Assembly (NCBI RefSeq): GCF_015062915.1
Contig: NZ_SUTJ01000005.1
Coordinates: 97,738-161,737 of the forward strand
Origin: Methanobrevibacter thaueri
GTDB taxonomy: Archaea > Methanobacteriota > Methanobacteria > Methanobacteriales > Methanobacteriaceae
Length of the DNA stretch: 64,000 bases
Reading direction: 5' to 3'
Shown here in pieces: positions 27,666 to 38,877 of this stretch (position 1 is its first letter; each line of letters starts with the position of its first letter). The translations under genes and the position numbers were made by a program. A model generated the notes under the pieces. The model was given only the letters and a program-made list of their open reading frames with translations. It searched no databases and was not told the origin of the DNA.

Positions 27666-28622
27666 ATGGATAATTTTAAGGTCAGTGTCATTGTTCCAGT
27701 CTATAATGCATCAGAGTATATAGGCAACACTTTAAATTCAATAATAAATCAGGATTTTGACGGTTATGAAATCATCGTAATCGACGACGGGTCAACCGAT
27801 GACAGCCTGGATATAATAAACAGGACCCTTGAAAACATTGAAATACCCTATGAGATTATACATCAGGAAAATGCAGGAGTCAGCGTTGCGAGAAATGTTG
27901 GAATAGAAGCTTCCAAAGGAGATTACCTGGTTTTCATCGATGCGGATGACCATGTCACACCAAATCACATCTCAACATTATACAACGGCGAAAGCGATTT
28001 CAGTCTGATATTATACGTTAAGGAAGATGGTGACAAGCTAATTCATATGGATACCTACTCCGAAGACATGATTTCAACTGAAGATTTTATTAAGAAGGAA
28101 TTGAACATGGAGATAACATTTAACTTTTTCCAGTTAATGTATAAGTCAAGCATAATAAAGGACAATAACATAAGATTTACGCCGGGAATAGTTTACGGAG
28201 AGGACACGGAGTTCGCACACAAGGCACTGTTCCATGGAAGTCAAATAGCAATCAATAACGAAGTCACATATTACTATGTCCAGCACTCCGAATCTGCAAT
28301 AAAAACAACCGAGTACAGGCGTTTTGGAGTTATAAAAATTTTTGAGGATTTGGCCGATTTCTACAATAAGAATAATAAATCAGAATTGGCTAATCTAATA
28401 ATAACATCAAGAATTCCCAAGGCAATATTTGGAAACATGAATTTCTTTTTCCACAACGGATATGATTTTGATGAGGTTTTAGGCAAAATGAAGGAATTGG
28501 ATTTACTCACCAAACTCTCAAGGTATCAAGGGGATTCCAAGTTCAAGTTAAAGATAAGATTATTCCTGTTAAATCCAAGAATATATTATAAAACATGGAT
28601 GAAATTAAAAAATTCAATCTGA
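27666..28622 (+). CDS. GT2-family glycosyltransferase
   Basis: VSVIVPVYNASEYIGNTLNSIINQDFDGYEIIVIDDGSTDDS...GVSVARNVGIEASKGDYLVFIDADD. Confidence 0.9.
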   Translation: MDNFKVSVIVPVYNASEYIGNTLNSIINQDFDGYEIIVIDDGSTDDSLDIINRTLENIEIPYEIIHQENAGVSVARNVGIEASKGDYLVFIDADDHVTPNHISTLYNGESDFSLILYVKEDGDKLIHMDTYSEDMISTEDFIKKELNMEITFNFFQLMYKSSIIKDNNIRFTPGIVYGEDTEFAHKALFHGSQIAINNEVTYYYVQHSESAIKTTEYRRFGVIKIFEDLADFYNKNNKSELANLIITSRIPKAIFGNMNFFFHNGYDFDEVLGKMKELDLLTKLSRYQGDSKFKLKIRLFLLNPRIYYKTWMKLKNSI

Positions 28623-28627
28623 TTAGC

Positions 28628-29587
28628 ATGAAAGTTTCAGTCGTAACACCAAACTATAATGGGGAAAGATTCCTGAAAACATTTTTCGAGTCATTGAATG
28701 ACGATTCAGACTATATTGGGGAAGTCATCATAGTCGATAACGGATCAACAGACGGAAGTAAGGAATACATTAAAAGTAACACTTTCAATTTCCCAGTCAT
28801 ACTTATTGAAAACACTGAAAACCTAGGTTTTTCACCTGCCGTCAATCAGGGAATCTCAAAGGCCAAGTATGAATATATTTTCTCACTCAACAATGACACT
28901 GAGCTTAAAAAAGGCTCAATCAAGGCATTAGTTGATTTAGCATCCTCAAACGACAATATATTTTCAGTGCAGGCAAAGATGCTCCAGTACAACAATAAGG
29001 AACTGATTGATGATGTTGGAGACGAGTATAACCTGCTTGCATGGACTAAAAAGACAGGGGAAAACCATAAATCCGGCGAATACAGTGAAGTCTGTGAGAT
29101 ATTCTCCGCATGTGCCGGAGCGGCAATGTATAAGAAATCCCTGTTGGATAGGATTGGCGCTTTTGACGATAACTATTTCGCATATATGGAGGATGTGGAC
29201 ATTGCGATACGCTCAAAAATAAACGGCTACACTAATCTTCTATGTCCCGATGCTGTTGTTTATCATATCGGAAGTGCAACAAGCGGAAGCAGATACAATG
29301 AGTTCAAGGTTCGCCTTGCAGCAAGAAACAATGTATGGACAGTTTATAAGAACCTTCCGATACCAATGAAGATTGTCAATTTCATTTTCCTGTTTTTAGG
29401 ATTTTTCATCAAATATGTGTTCTTTGTCAAAAAGGGATTCGGCTCAACATATCTTGCCGGAATCCGTGAGGGCCTGTCAACAAGAGGAAAGCTCGAAAAG
29501 GTTAAGTTTGAGGGCAGGAATACGAAAAACTATTTTAAAATGGAATACAGATTAATTATTAATACAATTAAATTCCTGAAAAAATAA
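28628..29587 (+). CDS. GT2-family (rhamnosyltransferase-like) glycosyltransferase
   Basis: MKVSVVTPNYNGERFLKTF...IIVDNGSTDGSKEY...NLGFSPAVNQGI...FAYMEDVDIAIRSK; ATG at 28628. Confidence 0.88.
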   Translation: MKVSVVTPNYNGERFLKTFFESLNDDSDYIGEVIIVDNGSTDGSKEYIKSNTFNFPVILIENTENLGFSPAVNQGISKAKYEYIFSLNNDTELKKGSIKALVDLASSNDNIFSVQAKMLQYNNKELIDDVGDEYNLLAWTKKTGENHKSGEYSEVCEIFSACAGAAMYKKSLLDRIGAFDDNYFAYMEDVDIAIRSKINGYTNLLCPDAVVYHIGSATSGSRYNEFKVRLAARNNVWTVYKNLPIPMKIVNFIFLFLGFFIKYVFFVKKGFGSTYLAGIREGLSTRGKLEKVKFEGRNTKNYFKMEYRLIINTIKFLKK

Positions 29588-29600
29588 TCCGGTGAGCTTA

Positions 29601-30455
29601 ATGGACCTTTCAATCGTAATATTAAATTATCAGACATTCGAATTGACAAAAAACACTGTCGATTCCGTCTTGGAGTATGATTATCCCTTCTCTTATGAGA
29701 TTTTCATAGTGGATAATGCATCCAGCGACGATAGCCTAGCAAGATTACAGGAATATTTCGGCGATAAGGTCAAGTTCATTGCATCAAAGGAAAACAACGG
29801 TTTTGCCGCAGGAAACAACCAAGCCTTAAGGCAAGCCACCGGAAGGTATCAGCTATTGTTGAATTCCGACACAATCGTATGGCAAAACACTCTTGAGGAC
29901 ATCTACAGTTACATGGAAAGCCACACCGATGTCGGTGCATCAGGATGCAGGGTTCTTCTTGAAAACGAGGATCTTGACATGGCATGCAAAAGGTCATTTC
30001 CAAACGTTAAGAATTCCTTTTTCAGACTGTTCCACATACCGACAAAAAGCAAGGGCAATGACTATAACCTAACAAACCTTCCAGATGACGGGATATATGA
30101 GATAGACTGCCTCACAGGTGCATTCATGTTCATCAGAAAGGAGGCTCTGGATGATGCCGGGCTTTTGGATGAGACATTTTTCATGTACGGCGAGGACATT
30201 GACCTGTGCTACCGCATCAAGAAGGCCGGATGGAAGATAATATACTATGGTGAATCCAAAATCACTCACCTTAAGGGTGCAAGCAGCAAAAAGCAGAAAT
30301 CCAAATTGCTTTACGAGTTCTATCGTGCAATGTATATCTACTACAAAAAGCACCATGCCAACGAGTCCTCATTCATTGTCAACTTTAGTGTATATTTGGG
30401 GATTGCCCTTTTATGTCTTTTGAAACTTTTCCTGAACATATTTAAAAAAAGTTAA
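29601..30455 (+). CDS. GT2-family (rhamnosyltransferase-like) glycosyltransferase
   Basis: MDLSIVILNYQTFELTKNTVDSVLEYDY...FIVDNASSDDS...NNGFAAGNNQALRQATG...MYGEDIDLCYRIKKAGW; ATG at 29601. Confidence 0.88.
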   Translation: MDLSIVILNYQTFELTKNTVDSVLEYDYPFSYEIFIVDNASSDDSLARLQEYFGDKVKFIASKENNGFAAGNNQALRQATGRYQLLLNSDTIVWQNTLEDIYSYMESHTDVGASGCRVLLENEDLDMACKRSFPNVKNSFFRLFHIPTKSKGNDYNLTNLPDDGIYEIDCLTGAFMFIRKEALDDAGLLDETFFMYGEDIDLCYRIKKAGWKIIYYGESKITHLKGASSKKQKSKLLYEFYRAMYIYYKKHHANESSFIVNFSVYLGIALLCLLKLFLNIFKKS

Positions 30456-30508
30456 ATAACTTATATAATAATATATATTATTATTAAAGACTAATTTTGG
30501 TAGTTATC

Positions 30509-31912
30509 ATGATAAAGGAAAATCAGAGGGCATTGAATATCATATTGGTTTTGATAGACGTTTTAGTAATAACCGTCGCTTTAGTCTGTTCTATATGGCT
30601 TAGATTCAAAACCACATTGTTTGGTCCGCTTGGAGGCCATTTGGGCTTTCAAAGTTATCTTTTATTCTTAACATTCGCCGTAATTCCAGTCTATTTGATT
30701 TTATACTTTGCATTCGGCCTGTATAAGCCTCGCAGAACCTATAAAAATATCTTTTCAGAGGCAACTCAGCTGATTAAGGTGAACATCGTTGCGTTTTTCG
30801 CACTTGTTTCCATTTTGTTCATCATTAACCAGCCTAACTTTTCAAGGATAATGCTGTTCCTGCTTGCTATCATAGCAACATTCTTTGGAATAATCGAAAG
30901 ATTCGCCATAAGAAGCGTCCTGAAGAATTTGAGGGTGAACAACAGGAACCTCAAGCACATTCTCATTGTCGGGGACAATGATTTGGCGTTCACATTTGCA
31001 CGCAGGATACGTGACAACCCATATCTCGGGTTTGTCGTCAGCGGATTTTTGGGAAGGTCCGAGCACGTCGGTATGGAAATGGAGGGAAGCAGAATCATTG
31101 GAACCTTCAAGGACCTTGATCATGTTCTTGAAAGCAACAGGTATGACAGGGTGGTCCTTGCAATCCCGCTTAAGTATTATTATAAGATCAATGAGCTTGT
31201 GGAAAGCTGTGAAAAGGTTGGAATCAAGGCGGAAATCATTCCGGACTACATCAGGTACTTCCCGGCACAGCCCTCAGTGGACATGATTGAGGATATTCCT
31301 ATTATCAATATCCGTTATGTTCCCCTTGATGATGATTTCAATAAGTTTTTAAAGTACCTGTCAGATTACATAATATCTATAATAGCAATCATAATAACCT
31401 CACCTATAATGATTATTACAGCTATTGCTATCAAGTTGACATCTCCAGGTCCGATAATCTTTAAGCAGGAGAGAATGGGATACAATGGTAAGACATTCAT
31501 GATGTACAAGTTCAGAAGCATGAAGGTTCAAGATCCGAATGAGGAAAAATCAGAATGGACCACTCCGGATGACCCTAGAAAGACAAGGGTTGGGGAAATA
31601 ATAAGAAAAACCAGTATTGATGAATTGCCGCAATTCTTCAATGTCCTTAAAGGAGACATGAGTGTTGTTGGTCCAAGGCCGGAAAGACCATTTTTCGTTG
31701 AGCAGTTTAAGGAGACAATACCTAAATACATGGTAAAGCACCAAGTAAAACCTGGCCTTACCGGTTGGGCGCAGATTCATGGCTGCCGTGGAGACACTTC
31801 AATCAAAAAACGTATAGAATATGATATTGAGTACGTAGAAAACTGGCACATGGGTTTGGACTTGGCAATAATGATTAAAACAGCATTGAAGAAAAATCCT
31901 AATGCATATTAA
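30509..31912 (+). CDS. Polyprenyl-phosphate sugar-1-phosphate transferase (WcaJ/WbaP-type)
   Basis: Multi-TM N-terminus; SPGPIIFKQERMGYNGKTFMMYKFRSMKV...IRKTSIDELPQFFNVLKGDMSVVGPRPERPFFVEQF...VKPGLTGWAQIHGCRGDT. Confidence 0.93.
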   Translation: MIKENQRALNIILVLIDVLVITVALVCSIWLRFKTTLFGPLGGHLGFQSYLLFLTFAVIPVYLILYFAFGLYKPRRTYKNIFSEATQLIKVNIVAFFALVSILFIINQPNFSRIMLFLLAIIATFFGIIERFAIRSVLKNLRVNNRNLKHILIVGDNDLAFTFARRIRDNPYLGFVVSGFLGRSEHVGMEMEGSRIIGTFKDLDHVLESNRYDRVVLAIPLKYYYKINELVESCEKVGIKAEIIPDYIRYFPAQPSVDMIEDIPIINIRYVPLDDDFNKFLKYLSDYIISIIAIIITSPIMIITAIAIKLTSPGPIIFKQERMGYNGKTFMMYKFRSMKVQDPNEEKSEWTTPDDPRKTRVGEIIRKTSIDELPQFFNVLKGDMSVVGPRPERPFFVEQFKETIPKYMVKHQVKPGLTGWAQIHGCRGDTSIKKRIEYDIEYVENWHMGLDLAIMIKTALKKNPNAY

Positions 31913-31996
31913 CGATTGTGCTTTTGCACAGGTGTGCACCTGGACAATATTTATATTAAAATTTTTTGAAAAATTGTATTGGTATTACTGTTCAAA

Positions 31997-32019
31997 TGCT
32001 CTCTCTAATACTTTATATA
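31997..32019 (+). promoter_or_regulatory. TGCTCTCTC element next to TATA-like TTTATATA upstream of the RPA gene
   Basis: TGCTCTCTCTAATACTTTATATA read directly; identical 9-mer at 39624-39632 (tnpB) and 54081-54089 (recombinase). Confidence 0.5.
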
Positions 32020-32066
32020 CACTATGATTATAAAATTATAATTAACTTTTCTATGAGGGGTTTGGT

Positions 32067-34664
32067 ATGCAAGAAAGAATATTACAAGAATATGAAAAAG
32101 TCAAAGATAAACTTTCTGAAGAAGAGTTCTTAGAAGAAATTGAGAAATTGAAAGCTGACAATGATGGAATAGATTTCATTGATGATTTTGGAGCTGCACA
32201 GATGGTTGTTCAAAATCATAATGGTGTCGACACATCCATTTTCGATCAAGTTGAAGAAACTTCAGCCAATGTGATGACTGACGAGCTGAAAGAGAAATAT
32301 GATAAAGTCAGGGACCAAATTTCCGAAGAGGAATTCTTCCAAAGAATGGAAAAATTCAGACAACAGGAATCAGAAAATCCTTTCATGACCGATGACGGCC
32401 TTGCAGATATGGTTGTCGGTGAATTGATTACTGAAGAAGTGGAAGCAATCACCAGTGAAATGGATGATGACGTTAAACCAATAGAAGACATTGAAAAAGG
32501 AAGCAGAGACGCTACCGTAGCCGGTAGGGTAATTTCAATATCCAATCCAAGATCATTCAAAACACGTAAAGGACAAAGCGGAGAGGTATGCAACCTTCAG
32601 CTTAAGGACAACACTGGTGAAATCAGGGCTGTTTTCTGGACACAAAACATGAAACTTCTTAAAAACGTCAATGAAGGTGATGTCATACAAATCAAGGGTG
32701 TGGACGTTAAGGAAGGATACACAGGTCTTGAAGCCAACTTAAGGCCAAGGTCAAGCGTAGTCCACATAGACGATGACCCTTCAAGATTCCCTGCTTATGA
32801 GGAAAACATCACAGACATCGTTGACATCGAACCTGAAACCAAGGTCAATATCATTGCAAGAATCGTTAGAATTCCAACAATCAGAACATATGAGAAAAAT
32901 GGAAAAGAAGGACAAGTTGCATCCCTTGAACTGCAGGACGGTTCAGGACAAATCTCTTATACATTATGGAATAAAAACGTTGAGCTAATCAAGGATTTAG
33001 GCCTTGAAGATGGAGATACTGTTAAAATCCTTCAGGCTCAAGCACGCAGCAGGCCAAACAGGGACGGCGAAGATGAAATTTCCCTGACCCATTGGGACGG
33101 AAGAATAATCAAAGGGGACTTCGATGTTCCTGAATTCGAACAGGAATTCTCACCAATCGGAGACTTGAGCGAACAAAGGGATGTTTCAATCATCGGTATC
33201 GTTTCAAAACTCCAGGACATCAAGGTGTTCACCAGAAAAACCGATAACACAGAAGGAAAATTAAGAAACTTTGATGTTAGGGACACTACAGGAGACATCA
33301 GGGTGACAGTATGGGGCGATGACACCTCACTTCCTATAAACAAAGGGGACATTATCAAAATTATCGGCGGAGACGTGCGCTTTGACGAATACACTGAAAG
33401 CCAATACTCCATGAACACTAATTTCAATACTCAAATTACTATTAACCCACAAAACCTATCAATCGAGCAATTGGATGAGCTGGAAGAATTAAGACAAGAC
33501 CTCCATCCAACCCCAATAGGAGAAGTCGAATTGATGGATGATGACGGAATAGAAATAGACATTATCGGAAGGATCCTATCCCTTGAAGACATCAGGGAAT
33601 TCCAAAGGGATGACGGTGAAGTCGGTCAAGTCAGATCAGCAATGATTGCTGATGAATCCGGTAAGGTAAGATTATCATTCTGGAATGAAAAGGCTCAAGG
33701 CGCTTATGCAGTGGGTGAAGCATACAGAATTGAAAATGCAAGAACCAGAATGGGATTGTATAGCGTAGACTTGAACGTTGGAGGAGCTGCAAGGATTATC
33801 AGATTATCTGAAGAGGAAGCATCCGCAATGTTCATTCCTAAACTGGAAACATTGGAAAAAGCACTTTACGATAAAATCAGCATCGATGAAGTCGAAGAGG
33901 ATGAAAATGACAAAATCATCATCGGTAGAGTCATTGAAATATTCGAGCAACGCACATTTGAAAGGGATGACGGTGAAGGACTTGTAAGAAATATAGAAAT
34001 CGCTGACGATACAGGTTCAGTCGTAGTTGTTCTCTGGAATGATGATGCAAACAAGGAATTTGAATTAGGCCAAGCAATCAAATTACAAAACCCTCGTTTC
34101 AGATACAATGACAGAACCAATCGTGTAGAAGCTAGCGTTTCTAGTTCCACAACCATTCTAGAGCCAAGTGAAAGCGAACTGGAAAAATTACCTTCATTGG
34201 ATGAACTAATGGAAATGATTTTCACACAAAAATCCATTGAGTCATTATATGAGGACGACACTAATGTTCACATCATTGCAAAAATCGAAGAGGTTGGCGT
34301 AGACAGAACATTACTTAGAAGATGTCCAAACTGTCGTGCTGGCGTTGAAGAAAGTGAAGATGAATATGTATGTGACAATTGTGGATATGTCTTTGACGAA
34401 CCTGCTTACACATTCATGATTCCTGTAAGGGTTGATGATGGAACAGGATCTATCCAGGCCACATTCTTTGATAACTTGGCTGAGGAATTAAGTGGAATGA
34501 CAAAAGAAGAGGTTATTTCCACCATTGAAGATGGATATGGTGTTGATGAAAAACTTCAAGACTTAATCGGATACACAATTGAATTTATTGCTAATGTTAA
34601 CTTTGATGAATATAATGAAACAAATAGGTTAAATCCTAAGAAATTTTTGAAAAAATACATTTAA
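32067..34664 (+). CDS. Replication factor A / RPA-like ssDNA-binding protein, multiple OB folds plus C-terminal zinc-finger OB
   Basis: Five repeated OB units (e.g. GEVCNLQLKDNTGEIRAVFW, GQVASLELQDGSGQISYTLW, VRNIEIADDTGSVVVVLW) and CPNC...CDNCGYVFDEPAYTFMIPVRVDDGTGSIQATFF. Confidence 0.92.
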   Translation: MQERILQEYEKVKDKLSEEEFLEEIEKLKADNDGIDFIDDFGAAQMVVQNHNGVDTSIFDQVEETSANVMTDELKEKYDKVRDQISEEEFFQRMEKFRQQESENPFMTDDGLADMVVGELITEEVEAITSEMDDDVKPIEDIEKGSRDATVAGRVISISNPRSFKTRKGQSGEVCNLQLKDNTGEIRAVFWTQNMKLLKNVNEGDVIQIKGVDVKEGYTGLEANLRPRSSVVHIDDDPSRFPAYEENITDIVDIEPETKVNIIARIVRIPTIRTYEKNGKEGQVASLELQDGSGQISYTLWNKNVELIKDLGLEDGDTVKILQAQARSRPNRDGEDEISLTHWDGRIIKGDFDVPEFEQEFSPIGDLSEQRDVSIIGIVSKLQDIKVFTRKTDNTEGKLRNFDVRDTTGDIRVTVWGDDTSLPINKGDIIKIIGGDVRFDEYTESQYSMNTNFNTQITINPQNLSIEQLDELEELRQDLHPTPIGEVELMDDDGIEIDIIGRILSLEDIREFQRDDGEVGQVRSAMIADESGKVRLSFWNEKAQGAYAVGEAYRIENARTRMGLYSVDLNVGGAARIIRLSEEEASAMFIPKLETLEKALYDKISIDEVEEDENDKIIIGRVIEIFEQRTFERDDGEGLVRNIEIADDTGSVVVVLWNDDANKEFELGQAIKLQNPRFRYNDRTNRVEASVSSSTTILEPSESELEKLPSLDELMEMIFTQKSIESLYEDDTNVHIIAKIEEVGVDRTLLRRCPNCRAGVEESEDEYVCDNCGYVFDEPAYTFMIPVRVDDGTGSIQATFFDNLAEELSGMTKEEVISTIEDGYGVDEKLQDLIGYTIEFIANVNFDEYNETNRLNPKKFLKKYI

Positions 34665-34691
34665 ATGAAAAATAGGTAAGGAATGATTATT

Positions 34692-35627
34692 ATGGTCGAA
34701 TTAAGTGATTTACCAGGTGTTGGAGAAAAAACAGCAGAAAAATTAAAAGACGCAGGTTTCGCTGACATGATGAGATTGGCAACCGCTACTCCAAAGGAAT
34801 TGTCAGTTAAAGCAGAAATCGGTGAAGGTGTTGCAGAAAAAGTTATTGAAGCTGCACGTAGAGCAGAAAACATCACTTTTGAAACTGCATTAGAAGTAGA
34901 CGAAAGAAGAAAAGACGTTGGACACATCACTGTCGGAAGCCAAGAATTCAACGATTTAATCGGTGGTGGAATCGAAACCCAATCCATAACTGAAGTGTTC
35001 GGTGAATTCGGATCAGGTAAAAGTCAAATCTCCCATGAATTGGCTGTTACTGTTCAATTGCCTGAAGAACGTGGAGGACTCGATGGTGAATGTGTATTTG
35101 TAGACACTGAAAACACTTTCCGTCCAGAAAGAATCAGACAAATTGCTGAAGGATTCGAATTAGACAATGAAGAAGTCTTAAGCAGAATTCATGTTGCACG
35201 TGCATTCAACTCCGCTCACCAAATCCTCATGGTTGACAAAATCAACGAACTCATCCAAAGTGGAGTTAATGTTAAATTGGTAATTGTAGATTCATTGATG
35301 GCTCACTTCAGGGCAGAATATGTCGGAAGGGAGTCCTTAGCTGTAAGGCAACAAAAATTGAATCAACATTTACACTCACTCCAGCAAATCGCTAACACTT
35401 ACAATGTTGCAATCTTTTTAACCAACCAAGTGCAAGCTAAACCGGATTCCTTTTTCGGAAGTCCTACCAAAGCTATTGGTGGTCACGTTTTAGGACACGC
35501 TTCCACTTACAGAATCTGGCTCAAAAAAGGTTTGGCTGGAAAAAGAATCGCACGTTTAGTGGATTCCCCTCATTTGCCTGAAGGTGAATGTGTATTTAAA
35601 ATTACTAGCGAAGGTATCGTTAGTTAA
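34692..35627 (+). CDS. radA: DNA repair and recombination protein RadA
   Basis: [66 protein letters not shown]. Confidence 0.97.
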   Translation: MVELSDLPGVGEKTAEKLKDAGFADMMRLATATPKELSVKAEIGEGVAEKVIEAARRAENITFETALEVDERRKDVGHITVGSQEFNDLIGGGIETQSITEVFGEFGSGKSQISHELAVTVQLPEERGGLDGECVFVDTENTFRPERIRQIAEGFELDNEEVLSRIHVARAFNSAHQILMVDKINELIQSGVNVKLVIVDSLMAHFRAEYVGRESLAVRQQKLNQHLHSLQQIANTYNVAIFLTNQVQAKPDSFFGSPTKAIGGHVLGHASTYRIWLKKGLAGKRIARLVDSPHLPEGECVFKITSEGIVS

Positions 35628-35683
35628 TTTTACCTTCTTTTTTTCATAACTTTTTTATACTTTTTTTTATTAATATTATATCT

Positions 35684-36589
35684 ATGAGCGCTATTGAAGT
35701 TACTATTTTATCAATCATCATAATGATTGGTCTTGGATATTTCCTAAAAAGAATCGATTTTTTAAGTGAGAAGGATATAGATCCATTCAATAGGATAGTA
35801 ATGTATATTCTGATGCCCTGCATGATTTTCCACGCAATCTATTCTGCAGACATGTCATTGCTTCCAAAACTGGGGGTCCTGCCTTTTGTTATCCTGGCAT
35901 CATCCCTTGCAACAGGAATAGTTTCATATTTCATATTGAAACAACTTAACCTTGATGACATACAGTTGTGGAGTGTTCTGGTCACTGTAATGATAGCGAA
36001 CACTGCCTTTATGGGCTATCCTGTCAATTTGGGTATTTATGGTCAGGATGGATTTTTAAGGGCGATATTCTGTGACATAGCCACATTATGCATTTTCCTG
36101 ATGTTGTCATGCGCGTTGATTTTGAAATTCGGAGGAACTGTCAAGACCGCTGTGAGAAAGATTGCCTTTTTCCCGCCATTGTGGGCGGTTGTTTTGGGAT
36201 TGGTTTTCAACTTCTTAAACATTCCAATTGGCGCTGTTGTTGACAATACTGTGAATTATCTTGGCCAGGGGGCCATTCCGTTGATTATGATTGCATTGGG
36301 TTTGTCAATTGACTTTACAGCATTGTCCAGAAGCAAGTCAATGATTGTATTTACTTCAATCATGAAATTGGCGTTTTTCCCATTTGTTGCATTTATCATT
36401 GCCACTCAAATAGGCTTGGTTGATCTTCAGTATAGCGTTTCGATTGTCGAGGCCGCAATGCCTTCAGGCATGCTGTCATTGTTGCTTGCAATCACATACA
36501 AGCTTGACTATGAACTGACTTCCGACTGCATATTAATCAACACTGTAATCTCTTTGATTACACTTCCGGTCATTATCATGTTGATTTAG
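35684..36589 (+). CDS. AEC-family (auxin-efflux-carrier-like) permease
   Basis: About 10 hydrophobic segments; IGLGYFLKRIDFLSEKDIDPFNRIVMYILMPCMIFHAIY; C-terminal VEAAMPSGMLSLLLAITYKLDYELTSDCILINTVISLITLP. Confidence 0.85.
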   Translation: MSAIEVTILSIIIMIGLGYFLKRIDFLSEKDIDPFNRIVMYILMPCMIFHAIYSADMSLLPKLGVLPFVILASSLATGIVSYFILKQLNLDDIQLWSVLVTVMIANTAFMGYPVNLGIYGQDGFLRAIFCDIATLCIFLMLSCALILKFGGTVKTAVRKIAFFPPLWAVVLGLVFNFLNIPIGAVVDNTVNYLGQGAIPLIMIALGLSIDFTALSRSKSMIVFTSIMKLAFFPFVAFIIATQIGLVDLQYSVSIVEAAMPSGMLSLLLAITYKLDYELTSDCILINTVISLITLPVIIMLI

Positions 36590-36888
36590 TTTAAAAATTG
36601 AAAATTTCAACTAACCTAAATTTATTATTTTATCAAAAAATAATGATTATGGTTTATTTTGATTTATAATCTTTAATTAAGCTTGATTTTCAAATTAAAG
36701 CTATTTTTAAAAAGATTTTCATTCATCATATATAAACTTTACTCCAAGTATTTTATAGAAACCTTTATAAGTGTGTATTTACTACATATGTATATCTAAT
36801 ACTATGTAAAATTTTACTAACTATTTTTAAAATTGCAATTTTTTATATATATTAGATATTTTTCACGACTTGTACAAGGTGAATTAAT

Positions 36889-38877
36889 ATGGCAGAAGAT
36901 ATAAATAATAACGAAGAATTAAGGATAGGTGTTTACGTCTGTCACTGTGGTGTAAACGTTGGTGGAGTAGTAGACTGTCCTAGCGTAGCTGAATACGCTA
37001 AGAGTTTACCTAATGTTGTACACGCAACAGACTACAAATACATGTGTTCCGACCCTGGTCAAGCAATGATCCAAGAGGACATCAAAGAGAAAAACTTAAA
37101 CAGAATTGTTGTAGCAGCTTGTTCCCCTCGTCTTCACGAACCTACTTTCCGTAGATGCGTAGAAGAAGCAGGATTAAACAAATTCTTATTTGAATTTGCT
37201 AACTTAAGAGAACAAGACTCCTGGGTACACATGAACGAACCAGAAGCAGCTACCGAAAAAGCAAAAGACTTAACCCGTATGGCAGTTGCAAAAGCTAGAT
37301 TACTCGAACCTTTAGAAGCAACTAAAGTACCAGTAGATAACAAAGCATTAGTTATCGGTGGTGGAGTAGCTGGTATCCAAACTGCATTAGACTTAGGTGA
37401 CATGGGATTCAAAACCTACATGGTAGAAAGAAACCCAACCATTGGTGGACGTATGGGACAATTAGATAAAACATTCCCAACTCTCGACTGTTCAATGTGT
37501 ATTTTAGCACCTAAGATGGTAGACTGTAACAAACACGAAAACATCGAATTAATTTCTTACGCAGAAGTTAAAGAAGTAGACGGTTACATCGGAAACTTCA
37601 AAGTAACTGTAGAGAAAAAACCTAGATACGTAGACGAAGATTTATGTACTGGATGTGGAGCATGTCAAGAAGCTTGTCCTATCGAAATACCTAACTACTA
37701 CGACGAAGGTGTCGGTATGGTAAAAGCTGCATACATCCCATTCCCTCAAGCTGTACCATTATGCGCTACAATCGACAAAGACTACTGTATCGAATGTAAC
37801 TTATGTGTACAAGCATGTGGACCAGACGCAATCGACCACAACCAACAACCTCAAGAAATTGAATTAGAAGTTGGTACTATCGTTGCTGCAATCGGTTACG
37901 ACCCATTCGACCCATCCGGAATTTACCAATACGGATACGGACGTTACTCTAACGTAATTACCGCTATGGAAATCGAAAGGATGATCAACGCATCCGGTCC
38001 TACCGGTGGTCACGTAATCAAACCTTCCGACGGTATTGAACCAGAACGTGTAGCATTCATCCACTGTGTCGGTTCCAGAGATGAACAAATCGGTAAACCA
38101 TACTGTTCCAGAGTATGTTGTATGTACTCCATGAAAAACGCTCAATTATGTATCGACCACGAACCTGATACCAAAGTAACCTGTTACTACATGGATATCC
38201 GTTCCTTCGGTAAAGGATACGAAGAGTTCTACAAAACATCTCAAGAAAAATACGGTATTGAATTTATCAGAGGTAAACCAGCTCAAATCTTCGAAAACGA
38301 CGATTTAACCTTAACTATCAGAGCAGAAGATACTTTACTCGGAAAAGTAACTGAATACACTTACGATTTAGTTGTATTAAGTGTAGGTCTCGAACACTCC
38401 GCTGGATCTGACGAACTCAGACAAACCTTAGGTCTCTCCAGATCTGCAGACGGATTCTACATGGAAGCTCACCCTAAACTCAGACCTGTTGACACCTTAA
38501 CTGACGGTGTTTACATTGCTGGTGTAGCACAAGGTCCTAAAGATATTCCTGACTCCGTAGCACAAGGTTCAGCTGCAGCATCCAGAGCAGCTATCCCAAT
38601 GGCTAAAGGAGAAGTAGAAATCGAACCTATTATTGCATCTAACGATGAAACCGTTTGTGGTGCTTGCCAAGTATGTGTAGAATTATGCCCATTCGACGCT
38701 ATTTCTATCGCAACTGGTGTAGGTGGAAAAGAATTTGCACAAATTAACTCCGCATTATGTAAAGGATGTGGTACTTGTGTAGGTGCATGTCCATCTGGTG
38801 CTATGAACCAACAACACTTCAAAACCGAGCAAATTATGGCACAAATCAGTGCTGCTCTTGAAGACATAGGTAAATAG
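36889..38877 (+). CDS. hdrA: CoB-CoM heterodisulfide reductase iron-sulfur subunit A
   Basis: [72 protein letters not shown], several CxxCxxCxxxC clusters. Confidence 0.97.
   Translation: MAEDINNNEELRIGVYVCHCGVNVGGVVDCPSVAEYAKSLPNVVHATDYKYMCSDPGQAMIQEDIKEKNLNRIVVAACSPRLHEPTFRRCVEEAGLNKFLFEFANLREQDSWVHMNEPEAATEKAKDLTRMAVAKARLLEPLEATKVPVDNKALVIGGGVAGIQTALDLGDMGFKTYMVERNPTIGGRMGQLDKTFPTLDCSMCILAPKMVDCNKHENIELISYAEVKEVDGYIGNFKVTVEKKPRYVDEDLCTGCGACQEACPIEIPNYYDEGVGMVKAAYIPFPQAVPLCATIDKDYCIECNLCVQACGPDAIDHNQQPQEIELEVGTIVAAIGYDPFDPSGIYQYGYGRYSNVITAMEIERMINASGPTGGHVIKPSDGIEPERVAFIHCVGSRDEQIGKPYCSRVCCMYSMKNAQLCIDHEPDTKVTCYYMDIRSFGKGYEEFYKTSQEKYGIEFIRGKPAQIFENDDLTLTIRAEDTLLGKVTEYTYDLVVLSVGLEHSAGSDELRQTLGLSRSADGFYMEAHPKLRPVDTLTDGVYIAGVAQGPKDIPDSVAQGSAAASRAAIPMAKGEVEIEPIIASNDETVCGACQVCVELCPFDAISIATGVGGKEFAQINSALCKGCGTCVGACPSGAMNQQHFKTEQIMAQISAALEDIGK

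Noticed and set aside
36590-36888. Long AT-rich leader of hdrA as a possible riboswitch
   Set aside because: No convincing stem-loop or known riboswitch signature could be read by eye.
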